DNA from: Nocardioides marmoribigeumensis
GTDB lineage: Bacteria > Actinomycetota > Actinomycetes > Propionibacteriales > Nocardioidaceae
Assembly: GCF_031458325.1 (NCBI RefSeq)
Contig: NZ_JAVDYG010000001.1
Location: forward strand, 992,001 to 1,056,000
DNA: 64,000 nucleotides
Reading direction: 5' to 3'
Shown: piece after piece, positions 1-9,917 of the stretch
How positions within the stretch are numbered: the first letter of the stretch is position 1
Layout of the letters: every line of letters starts with the position of its first letter
Program-made: the position numbers and the translations under genes
Notes under the pieces: generated by a model
What the model was told of the DNA's origin: nothing
Seen by the model: the letters and a program-made list of their open reading frames with translations, nothing else
Database searches by the model: none

Positions 1-31
1 CGACCTCGGGGAGGTCGTGCCTGCGGCGCCA

Positions 32-1087
32 TCACTCCAACGGCAGCCGGCGGGTGGCCTGGTCGTCGACCTCGGCGTCGACGGCGCGGCCACGGTCGCG
101 GTAGGACGCGACGTAGGCCGCCCGGACCGCGATCGCCCGCTCGAGCTCGGCGACCACGCCGGTGAAGAACTCGTTGCGGTAGGTCTCGTCGGTCACCGCG
201 AAGACCGTGAAGTAGAGCCCGGCGAACGCCGACAGGAACACCGAGACCTGGAGCAGCTCGACCGACACGTTGGGCAGCCACTCGAGGTTGTGCACGCCCG
301 CATCGACGACCCACGCCTTGACGATCTCCTCCTGCATCGTCAGGGCGCCGAAGACCAGGAAGAACAGGAACACCGACAGGGCGAGCAGCAGCGTCTGCAC
401 CATCTGGGTGATCACCAGCACGAGCGTGAGGTTGACGCGCTCGTAGCGGATCACGTGCGACTCCTGGGCGAGGACGCCCGTGCGCCTGGCGAGCCGGGCC
501 GCCTCACCCTCCATCGGGGTGCCGCGGCAGACCAGCACCACGCGCTCGTCGTCGAGGTCGTCGTCGGCCCGCTCGATCTCCTCCGGCAGGCGGGTGACGA
601 AGAACAGCAGCCCCAGCAGCAGGAACAGCAGCACCGTGACCCAGAGCGAGGCACCGTCGAGGTAGGCGCTCATCATCCACACCTCGGCGTTGATGAACAG
701 GAAGGTCATGAACACCAGGAGCAGCGGCAACGCGCGGGTGGCCATCGGCAGCAGGCGCCGCAGGCTCCCGCCGGTCTGGGACAGCGCGTAGGTGAGGATC
801 GGCCGCGCTCGCAGGGCGGTGAGACCGTAGATCACGAAGCCACCGATCCCCAGCGTCAGCAGGAAGGCGGGGGCGACGGCGGGGTCACCGGACAGCCAGG
901 CCAGCAGCCCGCCGACCGCGAGCCCGACGAGCACCGCGATCGCTGCGAGGGGCACGAACCGTCGCGGCGCCAGCGCGGCCCGGACCTGGGCGCGCTCGGC
1001 CGGCACGAAGTAGGGCATGCCGTGACGCAGGAACCACGTCTCGGTCTCGACGATCGGGTCTTCGGAACGGGGTCGTCTCAGGGTCAC
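32..1087 (-). CDS. Six-pass integral membrane protein of unknown function
   Basis: The 351-aa product is not a family I recognise. It has about six hydrophobic segments (residues roughly 43-65, 73-91, 119-138, 147-166, 219-248 and 274-297). A charged loop between the fourth and fifth segments (about 167-218) contains an acidic run around ERADDDLDDE. The C-terminus is soluble and charged. The GTG start lies 3 nt after the ribF stop, so the gene is probably translated with ribF as the last gene of that run. No catalytic motif is visible, and no transporter or enzyme role can be assigned. The reading frame and membrane nature are well supported; the function is unknown. Confidence 0.8.
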   Translation of the reverse strand: MTLRRPRSEDPIVETETWFLRHGMPYFVPAERAQVRAALAPRRFVPLAAIAVLVGLAVGGLLAWLSGDPAVAPAFLLTLGIGGFVIYGLTALRARPILTYALSQTGGSLRRLLPMATRALPLLLVFMTFLFINAEVWMMSAYLDGASLWVTVLLFLLLGLLFFVTRLPEEIERADDDLDDERVVLVCRGTPMEGEAARLARRTGVLAQESHVIRYERVNLTLVLVITQMVQTLLLALSVFLFFLVFGALTMQEEIVKAWVVDAGVHNLEWLPNVSVELLQVSVFLSAFAGLYFTVFAVTDETYRNEFFTGVVAELERAIAVRAAYVASYRDRGRAVDAEVDDQATRRLPLE

Positions 1088-1090
1088 GGT

Positions 1091-2035
1091 TCAGGCGATA
1101 CCCAACGCAGCACGGGCCTCACGCACGTCCTGCTCGATCGCCTCGCCCAGCTGCTCGGCGTCGTCGAAGCGGCGCTGCTCGCGCAGGTGCGCGACGAACT
1201 CCACCTCGACCTCGAGGTCGTAGAGGTCGAGGTCGTCGGGTCCGTCGATGACGTAGGACTCGACCCGACGCTCGCGCTGACCGGGGAAGGTCGGGTTCTT
1301 GCCGACGCTGATCGCGACGGGGTGCCGCTCGCCGGTGGGCAGCACGCGCAGCCAGCCGGCGTAGACCCCGTCGGTGGGGACGGCGCCGACGTCCGCGGCG
1401 GCGAGGTTGGCGGTGGGCCAGCCCATCCCCCGACCGCGACCGTCGCCGCGCCCGACGACCCCGCGCACGGAGTAGGGGCGGCCCAGCGCCTCAGCAGCGC
1501 CGGCGACGTCGCCGGTGGCCAGGCAGGTGCGGACGTAGGTCGAGGACCAGACCTGCGGCCCGGCCGACAGCTCGATGCCCTCGACGATGAACTCGTTGTC
1601 CACGCCCAGCCGGTGCAGCAGCGCCACGTCACCCGCGGCGCGGTGACCGAAGCGGAAGTTGGCCCCGACCACGACGGCGGAGGCGTGCAGCGTGTCGACC
1701 AGGATCTCCTCGACGAACCGCTCCGGCGGCCAGTCGGAGACCTCGTCGGTGAACGGCACCACGAGCAGGTCGTCGGCGCCGGCGGCCTCGAGCAGCTCGG
1801 CCCGGCGCTCGATGCTGCTGAGCATCGCCGGGGCGCTGACCGGGCGCAGCACGGCGATCGGGTGGGGGTCGAAGGTGACTGCGACGACGTGGCCGAGGTC
1901 GAGCCGGTCGGCGACCTGACGTGCCCGCTGGAGCACACCGACGTGCCCGAGGTGGACCCCGTCGAAGTTGCCGATCGTCACCACCGTGTGGCCGAGGTCC
2001 GCAGGGACCTCCTCGAGACTGCGCCAGATCCGCAC
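1091..2035 (-). CDS. ribF: Bifunctional riboflavin kinase / FAD synthetase
   Basis: It converts riboflavin to FMN and then to FAD in the cytoplasm. The N-terminal adenylyltransferase domain shows GNFDGVHLGH near residue 20, the nucleotidyltransferase motif. The C-terminal flavokinase domain shows GRGMGWPTANL and a conserved ESYVID segment. I start at the GTG at 2035 (314 aa) because AGGAGG lies 5 nt upstream and the product then begins directly with the domain; the open frame runs about 40 residues further upstream without family resemblance. It lies 43 nt downstream of truB, the usual rbfA-truB-ribF order of bacterial translation operons. Confidence 0.95.
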   Translation of the reverse strand: MRIWRSLEEVPADLGHTVVTIGNFDGVHLGHVGVLQRARQVADRLDLGHVVAVTFDPHPIAVLRPVSAPAMLSSIERRAELLEAAGADDLLVVPFTDEVSDWPPERFVEEILVDTLHASAVVVGANFRFGHRAAGDVALLHRLGVDNEFIVEGIELSAGPQVWSSTYVRTCLATGDVAGAAEALGRPYSVRGVVGRGDGRGRGMGWPTANLAAADVGAVPTDGVYAGWLRVLPTGERHPVAISVGKNPTFPGQRERRVESYVIDGPDDLDLYDLEVEVEFVAHLREQRRFDDAEQLGEAIEQDVREARAALGIA

Positions 2036-2078
2036 CCTCGCCTCCTCACTCTCGTGTGGCTCCCAGCCTCCCACAGGG

Positions 2079-3008
2079 TCAGAGGAAGACCGCGACGGGT
2101 TTGCTGTCCCCGTCCTCCCTCGCGGGCGCGGGTGCGTAGAGACCGAGCAGGTCACCGCCCGGGCCCAGCACCGCGGTCGGGCCGGTGGTGAGGCCGAGGC
2201 TCAGCCGCTTGCCGTGGCCCACCCGCACCTGCTCCTCCTCGCCGACCTCGACGAACGGGAAGAACCGTCGCGCGGCCTCGCCCAGGCCCATCAGCGGCAG
2301 GTCCTCGGTCAGGTCGTCCAGCGGGGTCGCGTCGGCGAGGGTCACGGCCCGGGCGCCGGAGCCGATGGAGGTACGCCGCAGCGCGGTCAGGTGCCCACCG
2401 ACACCGAGCGCCTCGCCCAGGTCGCGTGCGATCGCGCGGACGTAGGTGCCGCTGCTGCACCGCACGCTGAGGTCCACGTCGACCCAGTCCTCGACCAGGC
2501 GCACGTCGTGGACCGTGATCTCGTCGATGCGCACCCGGCGGGCGGGCAGCTCGACGGCCTCCCCGGCCCGGACCCGCGCGTAGGCGCGCTTGCCGTCGAC
2601 CTTGACCGCCGACACCGACGAGGGGACCTGGTCGACCTCCCCGACCATCCCCTGCAGGGCCGCGTCGATCGATCCACGCTCACCGCGCAGCGTGTGGAGC
2701 GAGTGACCAGTCGGGGTCACCCCGGGGAGGGGCTCGCCCTCCGCGTCGTCGGTCGTCGTGGCGAACCCGAGCCGCACGGTGGCGTCGTACGCCTTGTCGC
2801 TGAGCGCGAGGTGACCGAGCAGCCGGGTGGCGCGGTTGACCCCGAGCAGGAGGACGCCGGTGGCCATCGGGTCGAGGGTGCCGGCGTGGCCAACCTTGCG
2901 GGTGTGGGCCAGCCGGCGGACCCGGCCGACCACGTCGTGGGAGGTCAGCCCGCCTGGTTTGTCCACGACCAGCAGGCCGGACGGACCGTCGGGGGCAGCG
3001 CGGCTCAC
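2079..3008 (-). CDS. truB: tRNA pseudouridine-55 synthase
   Basis: It isomerises U55 to pseudouridine in the T-loop of tRNAs. The catalytic motif [11 protein letters not shown] lies at residues 41-51, with Asp46 the expected nucleophile. The N-terminal [14 protein letters not shown] and the later [17 protein letters not shown] segments are also typical of the family. At 309 aa the length is normal for an actinobacterial TruB. The start codon overlaps the rbfA stop by 4 nt (ATGA), indicating translational coupling. I see nothing unusual. Confidence 0.97.
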   Translation of the reverse strand: MSRAAPDGPSGLLVVDKPGGLTSHDVVGRVRRLAHTRKVGHAGTLDPMATGVLLLGVNRATRLLGHLALSDKAYDATVRLGFATTTDDAEGEPLPGVTPTGHSLHTLRGERGSIDAALQGMVGEVDQVPSSVSAVKVDGKRAYARVRAGEAVELPARRVRIDEITVHDVRLVEDWVDVDLSVRCSSGTYVRAIARDLGEALGVGGHLTALRRTSIGSGARAVTLADATPLDDLTEDLPLMGLGEAARRFFPFVEVGEEEQVRVGHGKRLSLGLTTGPTAVLGPGGDLLGLYAPAPAREDGDSKPVAVFL

Positions 3009-3445
3009 TCGTCCTCGTCGGGCTCGATCTCGCGGGGCTTCTTGTAGGGGTCGGCCTCGCCGGCGTAGGTCTTGCCGGCCGAGCCGGCGGACACCGCCGC
3101 GTCGGACTCGCGCACCTGCGCGAGGAGCTCCTCGAGGTGGCGGGCGTTCTCCGGCAGCGCGTCGTGGATGAACTCCAGCGTCGGCACGTGACGCGTGCCG
3201 AGCTGCTTGCCGACCTCGGAGCGGATCAGGCCCTTGGCCGACTCCAGCGCGGCCGCGGACGCGACGACCTCCGCCTCCTCGCCGAAGACGGTGTAGAAGA
3301 CGCTCGCGTGCTGGGTGTCGCCGCTGACGCGCACGTCGGTGACGGTGACGAACCCGAGCCGCGGGTCCTTGATCCGGCGCTCGAGCATCTCGGCGACGAC
3401 GACCTTGATCCTGTCCGCGATCCTGCGAACACGAGGGCTAGCCAT
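3005..3445 (-). CDS. rbfA: 30S ribosome-binding factor A
   Basis: A small KH-fold factor that binds maturing 30S subunits and helps process the 5' end of 16S rRNA. The 146-aa protein has the family's N-terminus ([18 protein letters not shown]), the [18 protein letters not shown] strand and [10 protein letters not shown]. The last 30 or so residues are an acidic and basic tail common in actinobacteria. It overlaps truB by 4 nt and lies 233 nt downstream of infB. A strong hairpin sits in that gap, so rbfA-truB-ribF may be transcribed partly apart from infB. Confidence 0.96.
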   Translation of the reverse strand: MASPRVRRIADRIKVVVAEMLERRIKDPRLGFVTVTDVRVSGDTQHASVFYTVFGEEAEVVASAAALESAKGLIRSEVGKQLGTRHVPTLEFIHDALPENARHLEELLAQVRESDAAVSAGSAGKTYAGEADPYKKPREIEPDEDE

Positions 3446-3630
3446 TCTTCAAGCCTTTCAGGACGTCAGCGCCAGCAGCCGGGCGCGAGATGAGGGGGGT
3501 GCCGCGGGGGTGGCCTGCGGGTGCAGGCCGAGCGATCACGCTGCGGTCGCCCGGGTTGCGGCGGCGGGGCCGTGGATGGGACTGGCCCCCGGAGCGACGA
3601 AGGAGCGGAGGGGTGGGTGGCCCCGCCGCC

Positions 3631-3668
3631 GCTGCCCGGGTGGCCGCGAACGCAACCACCCGGGCAGC
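3631..3668 (-). terminator. 13-bp perfect hairpin between infB and rbfA
   Basis: The arms at 3631-3643 and 3656-3668 are exact inverted copies (GCTGCCCGGGTGG) around a 12-nt loop. The element starts 11 nt past the infB stop on the transcribed minus strand. There is no T-run, as is common for actinobacterial terminators. It could end or attenuate transcription after infB. The rest of the 233-nt gap holds no gene that I can support. Confidence 0.6.
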
Positions 3669-3678
3669 AGCCGGAGCA

Positions 3679-6642
3679 TCAGCCCCGAGGGATCTCGCGC
3701 ATCTCGAACGCCTCGACCACGTCGCCGAGCTTGATGTCCTGGAAGTTGCGGAGCACGAGACCGCACTCGAACCCTTCCCGGACCTCGGTGACGTCGTCCT
3801 TGACCCGCCGCAGCGAGGCCAGGTCGAGGTTGTCCGCCACGACGTTGCCGTCGCGGATGACCCGCACCTTGGCGTTGCGCCGGATCGTGCCGCTGGTGAC
3901 CATGCAGCCCGCGATGTTGCCGAGCTTGCTGGAGCGGAAGATGTCGCGGATCTCGGCCTGGCCGAGCGTGGACTCCTCGAACTCCGGCTTGAGCATGCCC
4001 TTGAGCGCCGCCTCGATCTCCTCGATGGCGTTGTAGATCACCGAGTAGTAGCGGATCTCGACGCCCTCGCGGTCGGCCAGCTCCGTCGCCTTGCCCTGCG
4101 GGCGGACGTTGAAGCCGATGATGATCGCGTTGGACGCGGCGGCCAGCATCACGTTGGTCTCGGTGATCGCACCGACACCGCGGTCGATGACGCGCAGCGA
4201 CACCTCGTCGCCCACGTCGATCTTGGCCAGCGAGTCCTCGAGCGCCTCGACCGAGCCGGACACGTCGCCCTTGAGGATCAGGTTGAGCTCCTGGGCCTCG
4301 CCCTCCTCCATGGACTTCATGAAGTCCTCGAGGCTGCGGCGGACACGACGCTGCGCCTGGAGCGCGGCACGCTCGCGCGCCTCGCGCTTCTCGGCGATCT
4401 GCCGGGCCATCCGGTCGTCGTCGACGACCATGAAGTTCTGGCCCGCACCCGGGACGGCCGTCAGGCCCAGCACCATGGCCGGACGGGACGGGAACGCCTC
4501 CTCGATGTTGTCGCCGTACTCGTCGAGCATCGCGCGGACGCGGCCGTGGGCCGGACCGGCGACGATCGAGTCACCGACCCGCAGGGTGCCTCGCTGGACC
4601 AGGACCGTCGCGACGGGACCACGACCGCGGTCGAGGTGCGCCTCCACGACGAGGCCCTGGGCATCCTGCTCGGGGTTGGCCCGCAGGTCGAGGGACGCAT
4701 CGGCGGTGAGCACGATCGCCTCGAGCAGCGAGTCCAGGTTGAGCTCGGACTTGGCCGAGACGTCGACGAACATCGTGTCGCCGCCGTACTCCTCGGGGAC
4801 CAGGCCGTACTCGGTGAGCTGGCCACGGACCTTGGTCGGGTCGGCCTCCGGCTTGTCGATCTTGTTGACCGCGACCACGATCGGCACCTCGGCGGCGCGG
4901 GCGTGGTTGAGCGCCTCCACCGTCTGCGGCATCACGCCGTCGTCCGCCGCGACCACGAGGACCGCGATGTCCGACGAGCGGGAGCCGCGGGCACGCATGG
5001 CGGTGAACGCCTCGTGACCCGGGGTGTCGATGAAGGTGATGCTGCGGTCGTTGCCGTCGACCTCGGTGTGCACCTGGTAGGCACCGATGTGCTGGGTGAT
5101 GCCACCGGCCTCCTTGGCGACCACGTTGGCACTGCGCAGCGCGTCGAGGAGCTTGGTCTTTCCGTGGTCGACGTGACCCATGACGGTGACGACCGGCGGA
5201 CGGGCCGCCAGGTCGGTCTCGTCGCCCTCGTCGGCGCCGAACTCGAGGTCGAAGGACTCGAGCAGCTCGCGGTCCTCGTCCTCGGGGGAGACGACCTGCA
5301 CGGCGTAGTTGAGCTCCTCACCGAGCAGCTCGAGCGTCGCGTCGTTGACCGACTCGGTCGCGGTGACCATCTCGCCGAGGTGGAACAGCATCTGCACCAG
5401 CGAGGCGGGGTCGACGCCGATCTTCTCGGCGAAGTCGGTCAGCGAGGAGCCGCGGGCGAGGCGGACGACCTCACCGTTGCCCTTGCGGACCCGCATGCCG
5501 CCGATCGTCGGCGCCTCCATGTTGTCGAACTCCTGGCGGCGCTGCCGCTTGGACTTGCGACCACGACGCGAGGGACCACCGGGACGACCGAAGGCGCCAC
5601 CGACACCGCCGGGACGGCCACGGCCACCACCGCCGGGACGACCGCCACCGGGACCGCCACCGAAGCCACCGGGGCGACCCGGAGCACCGCCGCCGCCACC
5701 GGCGCCGGGAGCGCCGGGACGACCGGCACCGGGAGCACCGGGACGACCCGGAGCGCCACCGCGGGCGCCGGGACCACCGGGGCCACCGGGGCCACGGCCG
5801 CCGGGGCCACCGGGACGGCCGCCTGGGCCACCGCCGAACGCGGTCGGGGACTTGGGCATCATCGCCGGGTTGGGGCGAGGCATGCCGGGGCGACCCGGGG
5901 CGCCACCCTCACGACCGGCCGGCGGACGCGGGGGACGGTCGGCGCCGCCGCCCGGCGTGGGCGGACGGGTGCCCATGCCCTGGGGCGCACCGAAGGGGTT
6001 GTTGCCCGGACGCGGCGTGCCGCCACCGGGGCGGGGCGCGCCACCACCGGGCCGGGGGGCGCCGGCGCCACCACGGGGAGCACCACCCGGACGGGGTCCG
6101 GGGGTGGCACCGGGGCGGGCCTGGCCGGCGCCGCCCTCGGCGGACTCGCCGCCGCTGGGCTGAGCGTCCTGACCCGGCTGACCCGGACGCGGCGCGGCCG
6201 GACGCGGGGTCTCGGCGCGGGCGGCCGGGGCCTCGGGCGCTGCCGGAGCCTCGGGGGCCTCGGGCGCCGCGGGTGCCTCGGCGGCCGGGGCGGGCTGACG
6301 CGGGCCGGGACGCGGCCCCGGACGGGCGCCGCCACCGGCGGGCTCGGAGGCCGGCCGGCTGGGGGCTGCGGGAGCGGACGGCGCGGACGGCTGGGTCGCC
6401 GGGGCGCTGGGGGCGGAGCTGCTCTCCGGGGCGGACGGGGCCGCCTGCTTGGCAGGCGCCGCCGGCGCCGCGCTGGCGCGCATCTCGTCGCCGTACCGCT
6501 TCTTGAACTTCATCTCGACGGGCGGCTCGATCGTCGACGACGCCGACTTCACGAACTCGCCCATCTCCTGGAGCTTGGCCAGGACGACCTTGCTCTCGAC
6601 TCCGAGCTCTTTAGCGAGCTCGTGGACTCGGACCTTTGCCAC
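3679..6642 (-). CDS. infB: Translation initiation factor IF-2
   Basis: This GTPase places initiator tRNA on the 30S subunit and promotes subunit joining. The N-terminus [15 protein letters not shown] is the IF2_N domain. Residues about 55-370 form a low-complexity Pro/Ala/Gly/Arg linker, long in actinobacterial IF-2. The GTP-binding domain follows, with [12 protein letters not shown] near residue 490, DTPGHEAF and NKIDK near 595, and then the domain II to IV region. The 987-aa length fits. The GTG start is preceded by AGGAGGAG. It follows ylxR by 99 nt in the conserved rimP-nusA-ylxR-infB order. The linker DNA is very GC-rich and produces long false open frames on the other strand. Confidence 0.98.
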   Translation of the reverse strand: MAKVRVHELAKELGVESKVVLAKLQEMGEFVKSASSTIEPPVEMKFKKRYGDEMRASAAPAAPAKQAAPSAPESSSAPSAPATQPSAPSAPAAPSRPASEPAGGGARPGPRPGPRQPAPAAEAPAAPEAPEAPAAPEAPAARAETPRPAAPRPGQPGQDAQPSGGESAEGGAGQARPGATPGPRPGGAPRGGAGAPRPGGGAPRPGGGTPRPGNNPFGAPQGMGTRPPTPGGGADRPPRPPAGREGGAPGRPGMPRPNPAMMPKSPTAFGGGPGGRPGGPGGRGPGGPGGPGARGGAPGRPGAPGAGRPGAPGAGGGGGAPGRPGGFGGGPGGGRPGGGGRGRPGGVGGAFGRPGGPSRRGRKSKRQRRQEFDNMEAPTIGGMRVRKGNGEVVRLARGSSLTDFAEKIGVDPASLVQMLFHLGEMVTATESVNDATLELLGEELNYAVQVVSPEDEDRELLESFDLEFGADEGDETDLAARPPVVTVMGHVDHGKTKLLDALRSANVVAKEAGGITQHIGAYQVHTEVDGNDRSITFIDTPGHEAFTAMRARGSRSSDIAVLVVAADDGVMPQTVEALNHARAAEVPIVVAVNKIDKPEADPTKVRGQLTEYGLVPEEYGGDTMFVDVSAKSELNLDSLLEAIVLTADASLDLRANPEQDAQGLVVEAHLDRGRGPVATVLVQRGTLRVGDSIVAGPAHGRVRAMLDEYGDNIEEAFPSRPAMVLGLTAVPGAGQNFMVVDDDRMARQIAEKREARERAALQAQRRVRRSLEDFMKSMEEGEAQELNLILKGDVSGSVEALEDSLAKIDVGDEVSLRVIDRGVGAITETNVMLAAASNAIIIGFNVRPQGKATELADREGVEIRYYSVIYNAIEEIEAALKGMLKPEFEESTLGQAEIRDIFRSSKLGNIAGCMVTSGTIRRNAKVRVIRDGNVVADNLDLASLRRVKDDVTEVREGFECGLVLRNFQDIKLGDVVEAFEMREIPRG

Positions 6643-6741
6643 GCTTCTCCTCCTGGTCCGAGTCGGGGTGACCGGACCGTTAGCTGTCGTGCATGCTCAT
6701 CGGGAAGTACTCATCGAGTGCTCATGAGCTGCTGCTCCATC

Positions 6742-7032
6742 TCAGTCGGTTCTGACGGTCTTTCTGATCTCGACCTGCTCCACGTGCTCGGTCAGCCTGT
6801 GGGGGTCGAGCGCGGCCTGGGCACGAAGTGCCCGGGTGAACGCCCGACGCCGCAGTGCGAGGTCGAGACACGCGGTGGAGCGGTGGAGGTAGGCACCACG
6901 CCCCGGTGAGCGGCCGGCCGGATCGGGTGCGAGCACCCCATCCTGCGCGACCACGCGCAGCAGGTCTTGCTTGGCTGCTCGCTGCCGACATCCCACGCAC
7001 GTGCGGACCGGGTGCGACTCGTTGGTCGACAC
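6742..7032 (-). CDS. ylxR: YlxR-family (DUF448) nucleic-acid-binding protein
   Basis: A small basic protein of the DUF448/YlxR family, found between nusA and infB across bacteria. RNA or RNase P binding has been proposed for members elsewhere. The signature PVRTCVGCR is at residues 8-16, followed by AAKQDLLRVV and GRGAYLHRS. The 96-aa size is normal. It lies 94 nt downstream of nusA and 99 nt upstream of infB. Family assignment is firm from motif and position; the molecular role in this organism is not shown by the sequence. Confidence 0.93.
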   Translation of the reverse strand: MSTNESHPVRTCVGCRQRAAKQDLLRVVAQDGVLAPDPAGRSPGRGAYLHRSTACLDLALRRRAFTRALRAQAALDPHRLTEHVEQVEIRKTVRTD

Positions 7033-7126
7033 AGATCAGCTTCCTGGTGGTCGGACGGGAGCGGACAACCGTCTGCCAGCATAGCCCGCCGGTCCGCGCA
7101 GACCGAATCGGCGAGCGCCTGCCGGC

Positions 7127-8125
7127 TCAGGCGGTCGGGCGGGGCACCCCGGTGACCACCGGGTCCTCGTCGGAGCGGATGTCGATGCGCCAGCCGGTCA
7201 GGCGAGCGGCCAGGCGGGCGTTCTGGCCCTCCTTGCCGATCGCGAGCGAGAGCTGGTAGTCGGGCACGACGACCCGGGCCGACCGTGCCTCGAGGTCGAC
7301 CACCTGCACCGAGGAGACGCGGGCCGGCGAGAGGGCGTTGCCGACCAGCCGCGCCGGGTCGTCGGACCAGTCGATGATGTCGATCTTCTCGCCGTGCAGC
7401 TCGTGCATCACCTGACGCACCCGCTGACCCATCGGGCCGATGCAGGCGCCCTTGGCGTTGACCCCCGGGACCGTGGACTTGACCGCGATCTTGGTGCGGT
7501 GGCCGGCCTCGCGGGCGATGGCGCAGATCTCGACGGTGCCGTCGGCGATCTCGGGCACCTCGAGCGCGAAGAGCTTCTTGACCAGGTTGGGGTGGGTGCG
7601 CGAGAGGTGCACCTGGGGCCCGCGCATGCCACGGCGCACGCTCACCACGAGCGCCTTGATGCGCGTGCCGTGCTCGTAGCGCTCCCCCGGCACCCGCTCG
7701 GGCGCGGGCAGCATGGCCTCGAGCCGGCCCAGGTCGACCAGCACGTCCTGCGGGTCGCGGCCCTGCTGGATCGTCCCGGAGACCAGGTCGCCCTCGCGGC
7801 CGGAGAACTCCCCGAACTTCACGTCGTCCTCGGCGTCGCGCAGCCGCTGCAGGATCACCTGCTTGGCGGTGGTGGCGGCGATGCGGCCGAAGCCCTCGGG
7901 CGTGTCGTCGTACTCCCCGACCCGGTTGCCCTCGTCGTCGAGCTCGGCGGCGAGGACCTGGACGCGACCGCTGCGGCGGTCGATGACGACCCTCGCCTCG
8001 GTCTTGGCGCCCGGGGTTTTGTGGTACGCCGTGAGCAGCGCCTGCTGGAGGGCGTCGACGAGGATGTCGAAGCTGATCTCCTTGTCGCGCTCGAGCGCGT
8101 GCAGGATCGACATGTCGATGTCCAC
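7127..8125 (-). CDS. nusA: Transcription termination/antitermination factor NusA
   Basis: It binds RNA polymerase and RNA and modulates pausing, termination and rRNA antitermination. The N-terminal polymerase-binding domain ([17 protein letters not shown] onward) is followed by an S1 domain (about residues 125-195) and two KH domains, with [18 protein letters not shown] and [19 protein letters not shown]. The 332-aa length matches actinobacterial NusA, which lacks the C-terminal repeats of the enterobacterial protein. It starts 3 nt after the rimP stop and is probably coupled to it. Confidence 0.97.
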   Translation of the reverse strand: MDIDMSILHALERDKEISFDILVDALQQALLTAYHKTPGAKTEARVVIDRRSGRVQVLAAELDDEGNRVGEYDDTPEGFGRIAATTAKQVILQRLRDAEDDVKFGEFSGREGDLVSGTIQQGRDPQDVLVDLGRLEAMLPAPERVPGERYEHGTRIKALVVSVRRGMRGPQVHLSRTHPNLVKKLFALEVPEIADGTVEICAIAREAGHRTKIAVKSTVPGVNAKGACIGPMGQRVRQVMHELHGEKIDIIDWSDDPARLVGNALSPARVSSVQVVDLEARSARVVVPDYQLSLAIGKEGQNARLAARLTGWRIDIRSDEDPVVTGVPRPTA

Positions 8126-8128
8126 GGC

Positions 8129-8596
8129 TCAGCCCTCCTTACGGTTGAACTCGACCTGGATGCGTGCGGTGGTGACCTCGGCGTAGGACAGGGGCTGCAC
8201 GCCCTCGTCGGTCTCGACCTCGGCGTGGTCCTCGTCGCCGTCGACGATGCGGCCGGTGAGGGTGCCACCGTCCTTGAGGGAGACCTTGACCAGCCGGCCC
8301 GCGTTGCGGCGCCAGTGGCGCGGCAGCGTGAGCGGGCGGTCGACGCCGGGCGAGGTGACCTCGAGGGTGTAGGGCTGCTCCCCCATCACGTCGGAGGAGT
8401 CGAGCAGCGCGGAGACCTGCTTGGTCACCAGCGCGATCTCGTCCATGGTCACGCCGCCGTCCTTGTCGACCGCGATGCGCAGCAGCCGGCGACGTCCGGC
8501 CGGGGTGACCTCCACGGCCTCGAGGTCGAAGCCACTGGCCAGCAAGGGACCGGTCAGCTCCTCGACGAGCTGCTCCCGGGTGCGATCGACCACCAC
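8129..8596 (-). CDS. rimP: Ribosome maturation factor RimP
   Basis: It assists early assembly of the 30S 3' domain. The 155-aa product has the N-terminal RimP domain (REQLVEELTGPLLASGFDLEAVEV, continuing to YTLEVTSPGVDRPL) and a C-terminal SH3-like domain. The frame stays open far upstream, but the GTG at 8596 has a strong GAGGAGGA ribosome-binding site and gives the family's usual N-terminus. It is the first gene of the nusA-infB run and faces the divergent lipoprotein gene at 8719. A possible -10 box (TAGGGT, minus strand, 8649-8654) lies about 50 nt upstream; I see no convincing -35. Confidence 0.93.
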   Translation of the reverse strand: MVVDRTREQLVEELTGPLLASGFDLEAVEVTPAGRRRLLRIAVDKDGGVTMDEIALVTKQVSALLDSSDVMGEQPYTLEVTSPGVDRPLTLPRHWRRNAGRLVKVSLKDGGTLTGRIVDGDEDHAEVETDEGVQPLSYAEVTTARIQVEFNRKEG

Positions 8597-8718
8597 GGAC
8601 TCCTCCTCTGCAGTTGTCGGTGCGGCGCGTGCGCCGCCCTCGAGGCAGACCCTACCGAAGGGGTGTGGCGGCTCGCGTGCCGCCGTTGCTCGCCCGGAGC
8701 CCGTTGTAGCCTCAGCGC

Positions 8719-9363
8719 ATGCGCCCCACGACGCCCCGTGCGTCCCACCGGTTACCCGGTTCCCCCCTGGTCGCGTGCGTGGTCGCCGCGGTGGCCCTGG
8801 GCGGCCTCGCCGGGTGCAGCAGCGACTCCTCCAAGGCCTCCGGCACGCCCTCGAAGACCCCTGCCTCGGCCACCTCCAGCTCCTCGGGCTCGCCGTCGGC
8901 GAGCCCGAGCGCCACCGGGGCCCCGACGCCGGAGAAGCCGACGCCACCGGTCTTCGCCCCCGGCGAGAAGGGCCAGAAGGCGTTCGCGGAGTACGTCGTC
9001 ACCAGCTGGGGCTACGCGCTCTCGACCAACGACGCGACCGCGGTGACCGGGCTCTCCCCGTCCAAGAAGGAGCAGTGCCGCGGCTGCCAGGACCTCGCCG
9101 CCGAGCTGAAGCGCCGGGCCAAGGACGGCTGGCACGTCGACTTCCCCGGGGCCCAGGTGCGGCGCACGACCCTGAAGAGGAGCGACGACCGGATCCTCGC
9201 CACGACGGTGGCCGACATCCCGGCGTCGCAGTCCTACTTCGACGACGGCACGTTCCGCAACGACAACGAGGCCCACAAGGGCGCGAAGTTCCTCATCGAC
9301 CTCCGCATCGACGGCAGGGCCAAGAAGCGACACTTCGTGCTCCTGGCCTTCAGCCTCCGGTGA
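8719..9363 (+). CDS. DUF6318-like lipoprotein
   Basis: A 214-aa exported lipoprotein. The signal segment ends in a lipobox LAGC with Cys33 as the lipidation site. A Ser/Thr/Pro-rich spacer covers about residues 34-75. A compact domain follows, beginning KGQKAFAEYVVTSWGYALSTND and containing a CRGCQ pair of cysteines, which resembles the actinobacterial DUF6318 family. Its activity is unknown. The TGA stop overlaps the GTG start of the next gene, so the two are probably coupled. It is divergent from rimP. The family name is from recall of its style and should be treated as likely rather than certain. Confidence 0.75.
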   Translation: MRPTTPRASHRLPGSPLVACVVAAVALGGLAGCSSDSSKASGTPSKTPASATSSSSGSPSASPSATGAPTPEKPTPPVFAPGEKGQKAFAEYVVTSWGYALSTNDATAVTGLSPSKKEQCRGCQDLAAELKRRAKDGWHVDFPGAQVRRTTLKRSDDRILATTVADIPASQSYFDDGTFRNDNEAHKGAKFLIDLRIDGRAKKRHFVLLAFSLR

Positions 9364-9917
9364 CCGCCCCCGTCGCCCGGCGGGCCGCCGCCGTCTCCCG
9401 TCGTGTGCTCGTCTCCCGGAGGGCCGTGCTCGGGACCGGGGCCGCGGTGGGGCTCGCCGCCGCGCTGGCCGCGTGCGACGACGTACCCCTGGAGCAGACG
9501 CGGCCCGGGGCCTTCGCCCCCCCCGCAGCGACGGCGCTGCCGACGCCGGGCCCCGACCCCGACCGGGCCCTGCTCGAGGCCGCGCTGCTGCTCGAGGCGA
9601 CCCAGGTCGCCCGGCTCGATCGGGCGCTGCGGATGAGGCTCCCCCGCGACGTGAGCCGCCGGCTCGCCGCGGCCCGGGCCGTGCACTCCGCCCACGTCGA
9701 GGTGCTGCGCGGCGACGACCCGGCGCCCCGTGCGACGGCGCCCGACCCGCCGCAGCGGCGGCTGCTCGGCCGGCTGCCCGCCATCGAGGCCTCGATCGCC
9801 GAGCAGCACGCCTCCGGCGCGCTGGGCGCGGAGAGCGGGCCGTTCGCGCGGATCCTCGCCTCCATGGCCGCCGCCGCGCGCCAGCAGGCGACCCTCCTCG
9901 CCGGGGACCAGCCGTGA
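9360..9917 (+). CDS. Tat-type lipoprotein with helical, ferritin-like body
   Basis: The 185-aa product starts at the GTG overlapping the previous stop (GTGA). Residues 19-25 read SRRAVLG, a twin-arginine motif, followed by a hydrophobic stretch and a lipobox LAAC with Cys39, so it is probably exported folded and lipid-anchored. The body is mostly helix-forming, with repeated Glu/His positions (LLEATQVARLDRAL, AHVEVLRGDD, IEASIAEQHA) reminiscent of ferritin-like four-helix bundles, but I cannot point to a complete metal site. It overlaps the next gene by 4 nt. Function unknown. Confidence 0.7.
   Translation: MTAPVARRAAAVSRRVLVSRRAVLGTGAAVGLAAALAACDDVPLEQTRPGAFAPPAATALPTPGPDPDRALLEAALLLEATQVARLDRALRMRLPRDVSRRLAAARAVHSAHVEVLRGDDPAPRATAPDPPQRRLLGRLPAIEASIAEQHASGALGAESGPFARILASMAAAARQQATLLAGDQP

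Noticed and set aside
3438-3659. A 73-codon minus-strand frame between infB and rbfA
   Set aside because: It has no ribosome-binding site, is Arg/Pro-rich, overlaps rbfA's start and starts inside the hairpin.
5540-6480. Possible recombination repeats in the IF-2 linker DNA
   Set aside because: The repeats are degenerate codon runs for Gly/Pro/Arg/Ala, normal for actinobacterial infB, not exact tandem units.
3490-6909. A long plus-strand frame opposite infB
   Set aside because: It mirrors the low-complexity IF-2 linker and third-codon GC bias; IF-2 is certain on the other strand.
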